Source: Paramarasmius palmivorus (taxonomy: Eukaryota; Basidiomycota; Agaricomycetes; Agaricales; Marasmiaceae). From it: a stretch of 64,000 bases of DNA. The position numbers were made by a program, and so were the translations under genes. The notes beneath the pieces were generated by a model that was not told where the DNA came from, did not search any database, and worked only from the letters and a program-made list of their open reading frames with translations. Each line of letters begins with the position of its first letter. The first letter of the stretch is position 1. Below are positions 55,082 through 64,000 of the stretch, one piece after another. The stretch covers positions 434,001-498,000 of the forward strand of contig JAYKXP010000025.1 in the NCBI GenBank assembly GCA_037176845.1. Reading direction: 5' to 3'.

Positions 55082-56350
55082 AGTTGCGACGACGAAGAAA
55101 TGAGGGTGAAAAGTGTAGCAAAGGATGATCAAGAATAGTCCAAGTTATCGGGTTCTTCAAGACCTGTTTAGGTCAGGGAGTTTGCCCGGATAATGAGAAG
55201 CTTTGATCGGAGCATATCTACAATCTGGCAACTTTGTGGAACCCGAGAATGTCGAAGATGGTGCATAGGTGCATGATACCGGCCGGATACACGAAATTTC
55301 ACTTTGGATCGCTTTGTGGGTCGTGCACGCCTAGTCAGCCCTGAAACTCATCAAGAGTCGGCTTGGAAGCTCTGATGCGAAAACCCACGACGTATATCTG
55401 AACCACCTGGTCGCGCGGTTCGCCGGTTGAAACGGATGAGCAGTGTTCTGACTCAGGCTACGAGAAACTGCCGCTAATCTGGAAGGCCGTGAATTCGTCA
55501 GCTGTCACCATCTCTTTGTAGTCAAATTTTAGGTACCCTCTCCAACCATCATTATGCACGATGACCTGATGTAGCCCGATGTAGCTCCAATGATTCGGTG
55601 TTGATGGGATTCAAAATGGGATAAGTTGTGGTATCTGTAATGTGTCGAATCCCACGGAATAGATGTATATGCAACGAATTGCGAGTCTGCTACGAATCTG
55701 CGATAAGTCAGGCTATAGAGTTAGTTGACATCGCTAAACGACACATACCTGCCTGCAGAAGCCTGCAGACTGCATCCAATGTATATGTGGTACTTGAACC
55801 GTGCGGCGCGGCGTGTAACCTTTTCCTTGTGTAGCAATAATCACCCAGATAATCAGAGGTACCTGACTAAGTATGAGCATTTTTTGAGAGTGAAAGATTT
55901 CCGTCAGAAAAAAATATCTTGAAAACGAAATCTATACACCCGGGCCAGATGCTACAATGCTGTGCTTCCACATATCTATAGCTTGAGTCATTGACAATCA
56001 TCTAATCGCATATAGTCACTGTACCAGTGGATCCATACGGATAAGGTCGAAAATAGTCGAAAACTCGGACTTTTCAGCGGGAGTACAATGTTGAGAGCGG
56101 TTTACTCAAACCACGTGTATGACCCCAGTTAAAGTTGAACCGATCGGCGCCGGCGCTCCTGTTCGGAGGTAACTTCGGTTAAGTCCTGTTAAGCCCCCTT
56201 GGCTCTCTTCTCCAGTTACCATCTCCAGTGTCCACGCTAAACGGATATCGCATTACCTAGCCATGCAAACCCTAAGTTCCCGTTTAAAGTCAAAGGGAAT
56301 AATGGAAACTCTTTGTCATTACCTTCTCATTCTCTCCTCTTTTCTGCAAA
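55082..56350. promoter_or_regulatory. Shared divergent region between GGPP synthase and terpene cyclase
   Basis: 1269 bases between two divergent starts. A CACGTG palindrome lies at 56112-56117 and a pyrimidine-rich stretch fills the last 50 bases before the cyclase ATG. No gene or transposon recognised. The layout would let one set of factors switch on both enzymes. Confidence 0.5.
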
Positions 56351-57396
56351 ATGTCGAAACCCATTGATATCACCCTCGTTCCAGAATGCTTTGGCTCTTT
56401 CCCTGTGGCCATCCACAAAGACGAGCCTCAGATTGGTGCTGGCTCCAACGCCGCCGTCAAACTGTTTGAACGCCTCGTACCAGAGAAAGACACTCGATCC
56501 CATGCTATAGGGCCCTATGGTGATGCCTACGCGATTTGCTATCCAGAGGGCGACACCGAAAAGACAAAGCTGTCTGCAGAAATCATCGAAGCTCTGTGGA
56601 TGTATGATGGTCAGTTCAGTCTCCTATACTGCAGTCGTTCAAGTTGCTCGATCTCTTTCTAGATGTCATTGAGGCACTTCCTCACGACGAAGCAGCCCTC
56701 GAGCATGCTACCATTAAACAGATGCTTGCGTCAGGGAGCAAGGAGGCCAATGGCACCGCGCCCGGAAAGAAGACCCTGATGACTAGCATCTTCCGCGACG
56801 CCGCTACGCGTATGACCGCTCTCGATCCGGAGGGTTCTCCCTGGGTTATTGGTACACTCCGTCAATACTTGACCGAGTACGATGGCAGCGACAAGAACTA
56901 CGACAACATTGAGGACTACGTCACCTTCCGAACACTTAACGTCGGCTTCCGGTATGTTGTTCTAGATGTATTGATTGGCACCTTGGTGACGGTTTTGGGT
57001 AGGATCATGTCATCCTTCATGCAATGGTGCATCAGCGTGTACCTCTCAGATGAAGAGACGGAGCTCACCAAAGATTTTTATGCTTGGTCTGGCCGTGTCA
57101 TGGCTTTGACCAACGACTATTGGTCGTGGAATATGGAGAAGAAGGAAGCCACTGATCGTGTCCGGAACGCGATCCCTGTCGTCATGAAGCAGTACAACAT
57201 GAACGAGAAGGACGCGAGGATATTTGTTAAGGGCATGATTGTTGAAGCGGAACAACAGACTTGGAAGCTTGGTCTTGACCTCAAGAAGGGCAGCTCGGAG
57301 ACCGTCAAAAGATACGTTGATGGGATGTTCTACCTTCTCGGTGGCAGTGGGTTCTGGAGCTCTACATGCCCTAGGTACAACAGTGTGCAGAAGTAA
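56351..57396 (+). CDS. Class I terpene cyclase (probable diterpene synthase)
   Basis: Three exons (56351-56609, 56663-56951, 57003-57396) give 313 residues. Starts MSKPIDITLVPECFGSFPVA. Splicing across intron 1 creates the metal-binding MYDDVIE (DDxxE); downstream are the diphosphate-sensor Arg region (YVTFRTLNVGFR), the second metal motif NDYWSWNMEKKE (NDxxSxxxE) and a C-terminal PRY giving the RY pair. The protein ionises a prenyl diphosphate and cyclises the cation in the cytosol. The sequence style ('GPYGDAYAICYP', 'ALTNDYWSW') resembles the cyclase half of fusicoccadiene-synthase-type enzymes, yet there is no fused prenyltransferase. Because a GGPP synthase is next door, the substrate is probably GGPP; FPP or GFPP cannot be ruled out. 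No class II (DxDD) domain. Confidence 0.9.
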
Positions 57397-57694
57397 AACA
57401 GCTTGTAATTAATACTGTACATAGATAACAGGTAGAAGTTAGAAGTTATGTATATGGTGTTTTTCAGTGAATTTCATTCTGATTCTTTTAAACAATATCC
57501 GCTACCATGTTACATTTGAACATTGCGAATTCAATTCAGAAGAGTCAAGTTTGTATTATTATGCGCGGCCGTGCCGCAAGGAAGAGGTTCACAAATAAAC
57601 ATTTGATTTCACATTCAATTTAGTGGAATTGACTATCTCTATCTAGTGACACTACACGATCATGAACAGTTGTCACATTGCATACACTGCGCCC

Positions 57695-59707
57695 TCACTT
57701 GCGACGACGAGCTCGGAACGCAACTTCCGCAGTCTGATCCGGTATGATCGCCATTCCAATCCACGTCGGCGCTGGAGGCTCAGTGCGTCCATCTTCAAAC
57801 TTGAAGTCGTAATTCAAGAGGCAATGGGCGAGCATTGACTTCAGCTCGTTAACAGCGAAGAACCGACCGGGACTATCAAAGCGATTGAGATGGGATCAGA
57901 TTTACAAGATGATGATTCGAGGACTCGGAAACACTCACCATGCGTGCTTACCGTAGCCGAAAATAACGTACTCAGGGTTGGGCTTTACCATATTCTGACC
58001 AAGTTCCTCTCCTTCTTCCGACTTGATTTCCGCGAACCTGAAACCCTGGTATTCGTTGGCGTTCGGGTAGACGTTCTGTTGAGCATATGAGTATATGATG
58101 TCTGGCTTTGAGATAATCCGGATAACACAGACTTCGTCATTATGTGTCGCGTTTGTAGCAGCCGTAATAAAGGTACCAGCAGGGACGGTGGTACCATCAG
58201 AGAATGTAAAGTCCTTTAGGACCAACCGATTCATAGCAGCTATGATAACGTTTTCAGGTTCAGCGTACAGTCCCGTGAGATGAAGGACGAAAAAGGACAC
58301 TCACTAACGCCGTTTCCCGCTAGACGCTGTGCCTCCTTTAGCACGCTGTCCAATTTGTGCATCTTAGCCACAGCAGACTTAGTCCAACCTTCTTCTTCGA
58401 CGATGCTCTCTATCTCCTCCCGGAGAAAATCGTGTAGCTCTGGGTGGCAAGCGAGATAATAGAAGGTGCTTGTGAATGCCTGAAAAACGGGATCAAGATT
58501 GACGCGCGGAACATGGAAGAAAGGTGCTCACGATCCCAGTAGTATGAATGGCACCGAAGTTGATCACAAGAATCTGTAATGCCAAATCTTCAACGTTCTT
58601 CTGAGAAGGTGGAGCTGAGTCTATGAGCCAGGATATAAGGTCATCCTGAATCAAGATGAGTGTCAAGGGCATCTAAGTACAAGGCGAGAACTAACAGGTT
58701 TGCCTGGCCAGTCTTTCCCATATTCAGCTTCCTTGTCGAGTCGATCTTGAATCAGAGGACTCAAAAGTCTAACGCCACGACGCATTTGTTTAGGAATGTT
58801 CGAAACAAGTTTGGAAACGAACCTGAATAAAACGTAGTGAGACCTAATTACTATCTTTGAGGATGAACAACGTACGGCTTCATGAATTGGGGAAGGAGCT
58901 GAAGAATATTAGAGGCGATCATGATGTCGACCGTGAATTCGATGTTGAGGTCCCTATAGTCAGGATCTCGACACAAAGGAAGGCCAACGAATAGCCTATT
59001 ACTGGTCCTAGAAACAACCCTTCTCGCCATTTCCATCACACGAATCTTGACCCATTCTGCAAGTAGTGAGGCCTCAGGACGGACAAAGTTCACGGCAAAT
59101 ACTCACCGTCACTCTTGATAGGTATTTCATCTGCAAACGCCGCCTGAATCTCGTCTCGCACGTCGCTAAAGCGGGGAACGATATCTCGTGTGATTTTGTT
59201 CCGAATTGCGTTAACACGGTAAAAGTCGTGGTCATGGCGGTAGTCTCCGATTTGCCACCTAGCTTGCAATGCCTAAAAACGCGTTGAGGGAGCAGGAATT
59301 GCAACAGTGCATAGCAAAACTTATACCTCGTCAGCAGCAAATCTAAGGGACAGGTAGTCGTCAGGGGCCCGTTTGATGTCTTCAATAAGCTTGGGACCAC
59401 TGACAATCACGAGCCAGCCATTGACTTGTGCAATCTTGAACGCGTGTCCGTGGTACTAGAAGGTCTTCAGAGCATTTCTTACACGAGTTGAGGGCACTGG
59501 GACATACCTTCGTGTACCCTTCATGAATGATTTCGCGACTGCGTAAAAAGAGCCTGAAAGCACTGATGTATGATAGGATGGGTGAGGAATATCCGACAGT
59601 GGGGATTTTCCGGAGTGGCGATTGGCGATACTGGACGTAGGAATGGATTAGCCGGTAAACGATGAGCACTAGCAGAGTGTAGCCAGCGTATGTTGGGAGA
59701 CTCTCCA
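57695..59707 (-). CDS. Cytochrome P450 (CYP512-like)
   Basis: Minus strand, about ten exons, about 490 residues. An N-terminal ER anchor (GYTLLVLIVYRLI) is followed by a Pro-rich hinge (LRKIPTVGY). P450 motifs: 'DDYLSLRFAADE' region, I-helix 'FGAIHTTGI' where the usual acidic residue before TT is His, K-helix KEAQRL (ExxR), 'FRFAEIK' in the PERF position and the heme loop FGYGKHACPGRFF with the Cys ligand. The His-Thr-Thr I-helix is common in CYP512 and ent-kaurene-oxidase-like fungal P450s, from memory. It ends convergently 298 bases from the terpene cyclase stop, so it is a good candidate to oxidise the cyclase product in the ER membrane. Exact oxidation unknown. Confidence 0.9.
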
Positions 59708-60498
59708 TAGCTGTTTGAGGGAAGTGGGGGAAAGAATGATCGTATACCTGCCTTGCTGTTTGACAAAACGGGTCTGGAAGATGACGGGACCAGGCCGAAA
59801 GAGCTGAAAGCGAGATTCGGGATAGAACTCCACGCGAATCAAGGCCGCCAAATGGACCAGGATTCAATCAAGAAAGTATCCATTCTCATGATAGGGACGA
59901 AGGCAAAATTTGAAAAGTGGTTTCAGCAAGTCCATAAGGCTACATAGCTGAAGGCCGCCCAACGCCCAGTTGGTTCGGATGGTTTTGAAAATCATTCTGG
60001 GCGACACATAAGAGGAACCCCAAGATCGTAGTGAGTGATGCAAGTGATGAACTAGGTATAACCAGTTACCGTCAATGGTTCGTGGAGCCGTAATGGCGGT
60101 AGCTTCTTGGGGTAGTACACGGCTGAAATAGGCCTCTGGTTTCCTAAACCACGCAGTTCCTGGAGCATGCAGAGGAATCGAGACCATCGGACTTAGGTGG
60201 GTGAAGATCAAAAGGGCTTAGCGAACCTACGTAAATAGAACCGGAGATAAACGGCAGATTCCGGAGCCGGCGGCCCTTCTGGCTCATCAGCGAAATGCGC
60301 TGGTTTGCTTTCTACAGAACCAATACGGTATCGACAATTTATGCCCTCCAAGCAATTCTGTGCCTCTTACGCCATGATTCAAAACTCGGAACTGTATCTC
60401 ATTGCGCCCAGAACTGGCTGGCGGTGATACATAGGTACTGCTTTGGTGAGCAGCATCAACGTAGACTCATCCATCTTGTTCAACGTTGAACTCTCATC
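59708..60498. other. Divergent region between two P450s with a gene remnant
   Basis: 791 bases. On the minus strand at 59864-60211 a frame reads 'LHAPGTAWFRKPEAYFSRV' and then, in another phase, 'RTNWALGGLQLCSLMDLL'. The two parts look like protein but cannot be joined by a consensus intron without a frame error. Most likely the decayed leftover of a gene, maybe of the membrane O-acyltransferase/wax-synthase type; this identification is a guess. The rest should be the two P450 promoters. Confidence 0.35.
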
Positions 60499-62682
60499 AT
60501 GGCTTCTTTGTCGCCGACGCAGATTCTTATCGCTGCTATCTTTGTCTGGCTCCTCAAAAACGCTATTCAAAGATACGTTGCGGTTGTGAAGACACTCTGG
60601 GACATTGGATCATGCCCTGGTCGTGGTCGTCTGTTCTACAATCCTTTCGGAGGACTCTCGTTGGCGATGGACAGGTGGTCACCCTTGAAATGGCGCTTTC
60701 ACGACTACCATGCGACATTTGACCGTGAGTCCTCTTTGATCATCCGAAACTTCCGTGATGACATGCAAACTAGCGTACAAGCATTATGGAAGCACGATTC
60801 TCAGCTCATTCGTCATCTGGAATGGTGAGCCGTACTACTGGCTAGGTGATGCCGACGCCATCAAAACAGTGTGCAACTCGAAGACGGTGTTCCAAAAGGA
60901 TCTTGTCGTGGTAAGAACATCTCCATCCTCTTCAAGAACCTCTGACTCCAAGCCGGCATTAGTACGAAGGCTTTCTCAATTTCTGGGGGACCAACATTAT
61001 CTCCACAGAAGGTGCGGAATGGAAAGCACACCGTTCCATAGCCAAAACAGCGTTCAACGAGGTACATTCATCGTAGATTCTGGATAGAACAATGACTTAG
61101 ACGAAATTGGTAGGCTAACAATGCTTTGGTTTGGCAGGAGACGTCTCGTCTCGTCTCGGAATGGATGGGTGACATGGAGAAAAGCGGGGAAGACACTCAT
61201 GTTGACCTCTTGGAGGACCTCAGGCTTGTGAGTGATTTCCTTTTCCAGTTATCTAACGCACATTCACAGAAATCATTGTCAGATTACGATGCAAGTCATA
61301 CAAGCTGCCGGGTTTGGGCGTCGTCCAGACTGGGCAGAAACATTCCATAATAGAGACAAGACCAATGGTGGCCAGCTGCTACCCTTTGAAGAAGCATTAT
61401 CCGCATCTGCTTCTTTGCTTATTCCACGGTCTATTACTCCCACTTGGCTGATTGATATTGCGGAGAGGGTCCACGTCCCTAAGGTCGGCCCCAAATTGAC
61501 AATGATTCGCAAGGGCTTCAACGATATCAAGTTTCACATGCTGGATCTCGTTGCCCTTGCTCGTACTTGGATGGAATCCGACAACAAAGACAGGACCCTG
61601 GATGCAGCACTACTTAGGAATCTAGTCGAAGCTAACAGTGCGGAGGAAGGTTCTAAGCGGCTCACCGACGGCGAATTACTGTCAAATGCTTTTGTAAGTG
61701 TTCTGCTCCGTTTGACTCTTCAACAAGAAACCTCACAGTTCGTTTTAGGTCTTCTTGGTCGCAGGTCATGGTATGCTATTATACTACACTCCATTAATTT
61801 GGACCCTGATTATCGGTGGTAGAAACGACTGCTCATTCCTTGTCTTTCATGATTGCTTTCATGGCGGTCTATCCAGACGTTCAGCGCAAGGTTTCGGAGG
61901 AGGTCGCTGGCTTGACTAGTGGCGATCTGTCTATTCCTCTAGTGAGTATTCCTAGTCACAAACACAAGCAACGTACTCACACCTTGATCCAGTCATACAA
62001 GGAGCACTTGTCAAAACTTGTAAGATACTTTCTTCGAATTCCGTGTGCGGTTTCTGAGCCTAGCCCAGGTCTACACCACAGCCGTATTCCACGAGTCAAT
62101 CAGGCTCTGTACGGTGGCTCCGCGTCTCGGTCGGGTTGCGATTGCAGACACCACTCTTCAAGCACGTCGCTTCAAAGTTGGACGTGACGGAAGTCCTCAA
62201 GACGTAGAAGAGTTTCCGGTCAACATCAGACAAGGTGCTCAAGTTCTCATGGATCTTACCGCGGTACACATGAACCGTAAGTATCCCAAGTTTCCATCGT
62301 CACTGCAGCGTCTGACTCGTTCGCAGCCATCCACTGGGGCAAAGATGTGCACGAGTTTAGACCTGAGCGTTTCATTGACACAGATACATATAAATGGCCA
62401 CGAGATGCTTGTAAGTACCCGCTCGTAAGTTGGACCTTCTGGGGACTAACGAGACACCCAGTCCTCGCATTCTCAACCGGCCACCGAAGTTGCATTGGAC
62501 AAAAGTTCTCTACAACAGAGTCACTTTGTCTTGTCGCCAATCTGGTTCGGAAGTTTGAGATCCTGCCTCCTCCGGATCTGCAGGGCAGGCCGTTGTCTGA
62601 ACAAAAGAGCATAACAGACTGGAAGACATGGTTGACTACGACACCTGCGAACGCGAGAATCTCCCTTCGTCGTCGTGTTTAG
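60499..62682 (+). CDS. Cytochrome P450, second cluster member
   Basis: About ten exons, about 530 residues, starting MASLSPTQILIAAIFVWLLK (ER anchor). The early part reads 'FDPYKHYGSTILSSFVIWNG', 'WGTNIISTEGAEWKAHRSIA' (C-helix WxxHR) and 'QAAGFGRRPDW'. Splicing yields the I-helix 'FLVAGHETTAHSL' with the canonical AGxET/T; then K-helix HESIRL, 'FRPERFID' and the heme loop FSTGHRSCIGQKF with its Cys. It ends 'NARISLRRRV'. All catalytic elements are intact. The family differs from the other P450 (GHETT against AIHTT I-helix), so the two probably carry out different oxidations. It is divergent to the first P450 and converges on the LRR gene, which marks the right cluster edge inside the window. 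Confidence 0.9.
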
Positions 62683-62902
62683 TTATTCCATTATAGTTTC
62701 ATTGATTTCGAATACATTCTGGTCTAGTACAGGTAGGATTCCATAGACACTGAGAATAGAAATGTAAATGTAGACCCGGATGAGGTAAAGATATGGTTCT
62801 GGATGGAGGAGGAGGAGGAAAACGGCACCAGGTCCCGTTGCGGAACGGCCGCTTCCGTGCTACACGGGCGCGGCTTATGCAGTCATGTTATCTTGACTTG
62901 AC

Positions 62903-64000
62903 TCAATACGACAGTACCTCCCTTCGTACATGTCCTTCTGTGGCCACCACCCTAACAGCTAAACCCGCTTCTTGCAAGCGCTTCAACAACCGAATATCCA
63001 AGTATTCGAGTTTTCCGCGAATATTGAGGAGTGCGGATATGAGCGCACCTCTCCTTCGGGATTCGAGCATAGCCTCCAATGAACCACCTGTCATACGGTC
63101 GTCGAATGTGAGCTCGAAATGCCGCAATCTGGGGAGTATTAGGTCGGTTTGTTTATTCACCAGACTCATCTGCTCCATAAAGCCCGCATGGAGTATGGAA
63201 ACTGCGTCTGTCATCCGATATGGTTCTGTAAAAACTAGATCCTTCAAGTGGGGTGTCTCCTTGAGAACTGCTAGAAGATGTTGGCCTATGAGAGGGATGG
63301 AATGTAGCTCCAATCGTTCTACTGAATTCGACGCATCTGAACGAGCAAGAAACTCCGTGATGGCAGGACGAAGGCTGGCTCTCGGGTCAGCTTCAGAAGT
63401 CAAAGTTCCATCGTACAAACGTTGTCCGCTCTGACCATCAGACCTGAGCGAAAGCGAAAACAACGCTGTGCAAGTCAAGGAATTGAGGATCCTACACATT
63501 CCCCAAAAGGGTGTACCCGCCCAGCAGTATTCTGCTCTAACGACTTCGATCGTGAGGGAGCGGAGAGAGGTGTGGCGATGCGGAAGGTTTTGGTTCACCG
63601 TAACCTCTAGCTCCCCACCAAAAGGGTCCTCTCCAAAGTCGTCTTCGTGCTCGAGAAGCCTGCTGCATCCTATGGTTTTGTCCATTTCTCTAGTTCGTAT
63701 ATCGACCTTGACCGACTCGAGAGTTGGATAGTGATCCGGAAAGAAGGCTCGCATGTACGACGACTCGACGGCAGGAGGAATAATGAAACGAGCGGTCTCG
63801 AGCGCGGAACACGATTGTAGGATATGCACTGCCGCTGTCGAAGTGACCATGGCGTCGATATGAGTCAATTGACCGAACAAGGTCGGATTGCATGTAAAGA
63901 ATGTAGGAGCCACATGCAAAATCTTGTCCATGATGCGTAGAGTGCGAAGCTGGGGTTTGGGGAAGGCGAAGATACGCTCGAATGATTCCTGATCGCAATT
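62903..64000 (-). CDS. F-box/LRR-like protein, 5' truncated by window end
   Basis: Minus strand, open to the last base, so the N-terminus (where an F-box would be) is missing. The visible 365 residues include repeated leucine patterns ('CSALETARFIIPP', 'LRSLTIEVV', 'VERLELHSIPLIGQHLLAVL', 'LKDLVFTEP', 'LRHFELTFDD' and 'KLEYLDIRLLKRLQE'), the typical irregular LRR half of agaricomycete F-box proteins. The stop is at 62903. It has no evident link to the terpenoid cluster and probably marks its border. Family call moderately sure; partner unknown. Confidence 0.7.
   Translation of the reverse strand, partial: NCDQESFERIFAFPKPQLRTLRIMDKILHVAPTFFTCNPTLFGQLTHIDAMVTSTAAVHILQSCSALETARFIIPPAVESSYMRAFFPDHYPTLESVKVDIRTREMDKTIGCSRLLEHEDDFGEDPFGGELEVTVNQNLPHRHTSLRSLTIEVVRAEYCWAGTPFWGMCRILNSLTCTALFSLSLRSDGQSGQRLYDGTLTSEADPRASLRPAITEFLARSDASNSVERLELHSIPLIGQHLLAVLKETPHLKDLVFTEPYRMTDAVSILHAGFMEQMSLVNKQTDLILPRLRHFELTFDDRMTGGSLEAMLESRRRGALISALLNIRGKLEYLDIRLLKRLQEAGLAVRVVATEGHVRREVLSY

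Noticed and set aside
1..64000. tRNA, rRNA, CRISPR arrays, bacterial operons or prophage
   Set aside because: No cloverleaf, rRNA block or spaced repeat was recognised, and the spliced gene structure is eukaryotic. A tRNAscan or Infernal run would be decisive.

Overview
The window is nuclear DNA of a filamentous basidiomycete, most likely an agaricomycete (mushroom-forming fungus). Genes are split by many 45-60 nt introns with GT..AG ends, UTRs are short and genes sit close together on both strands. The gene families (PaFS-like terpene cyclase, CYP512-like P450, MYND, F-box and RING-CH proteins, a LINE with RNase H) also fit. All exon-intron models were made by eye from splice consensus, phase and expected protein motifs. 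No rRNA, tRNA, CRISPR or bacterial-type signal was seen.

Layout. 1-7 kb: the 3' end of an NRPS-type multidomain protein with membrane and hexapeptide domains, a large uncharacterised basidiomycete protein (minus), and histone chaperone ASF1. 7.5-13.5 kb: a full-length non-LTR retrotransposon with one intact ORF whose domain order is endonuclease, RNase H, reverse transcriptase. 13.7-23.6 kb: an acetoacetate-decarboxylase-like protein, a MYND zinc-finger protein and a 1951-residue Ras GEF. 24-32 kb: an orphan gene, the ER permease chaperone SHR3, a tandem pair of 2-oxoglutarate/Fe(II) oxygenases and a divergent Dal5-type MFS transporter. 32-40 kb is gene-poor: a small cysteine-rich secreted protein, two orphan genes, an MDR-family reductase and an acireductone-dioxygenase-like cupin. 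40-52 kb: a RING-CH membrane protein, an F-box protein, a PDAP1/PP28-like phosphoprotein, two more acireductone-dioxygenase-like cupins in tandem, an SR-type splicing factor and a PPR-like protein.

53.5-62.7 kb is the most interesting part, a compact candidate diterpenoid gene cluster. A GGPP synthase and a standalone class I terpene cyclase (DDVIE, an NDxxSxxxE-type motif, RY pair) are divergent across a 1.27 kb intergenic region. Two complete cytochrome P450s follow, themselves divergent. The expected logic is IPP plus DMAPP to GGPP, cyclisation to a diterpene hydrocarbon, then oxidation by the two P450s. The product cannot be told from sequence. An LRR/F-box-like gene runs off the right edge.

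A second theme is decay of catalytic residues. The three acireductone-dioxygenase-like proteins keep the cupin fold signature but appear to have lost most or all of the metal ligands.
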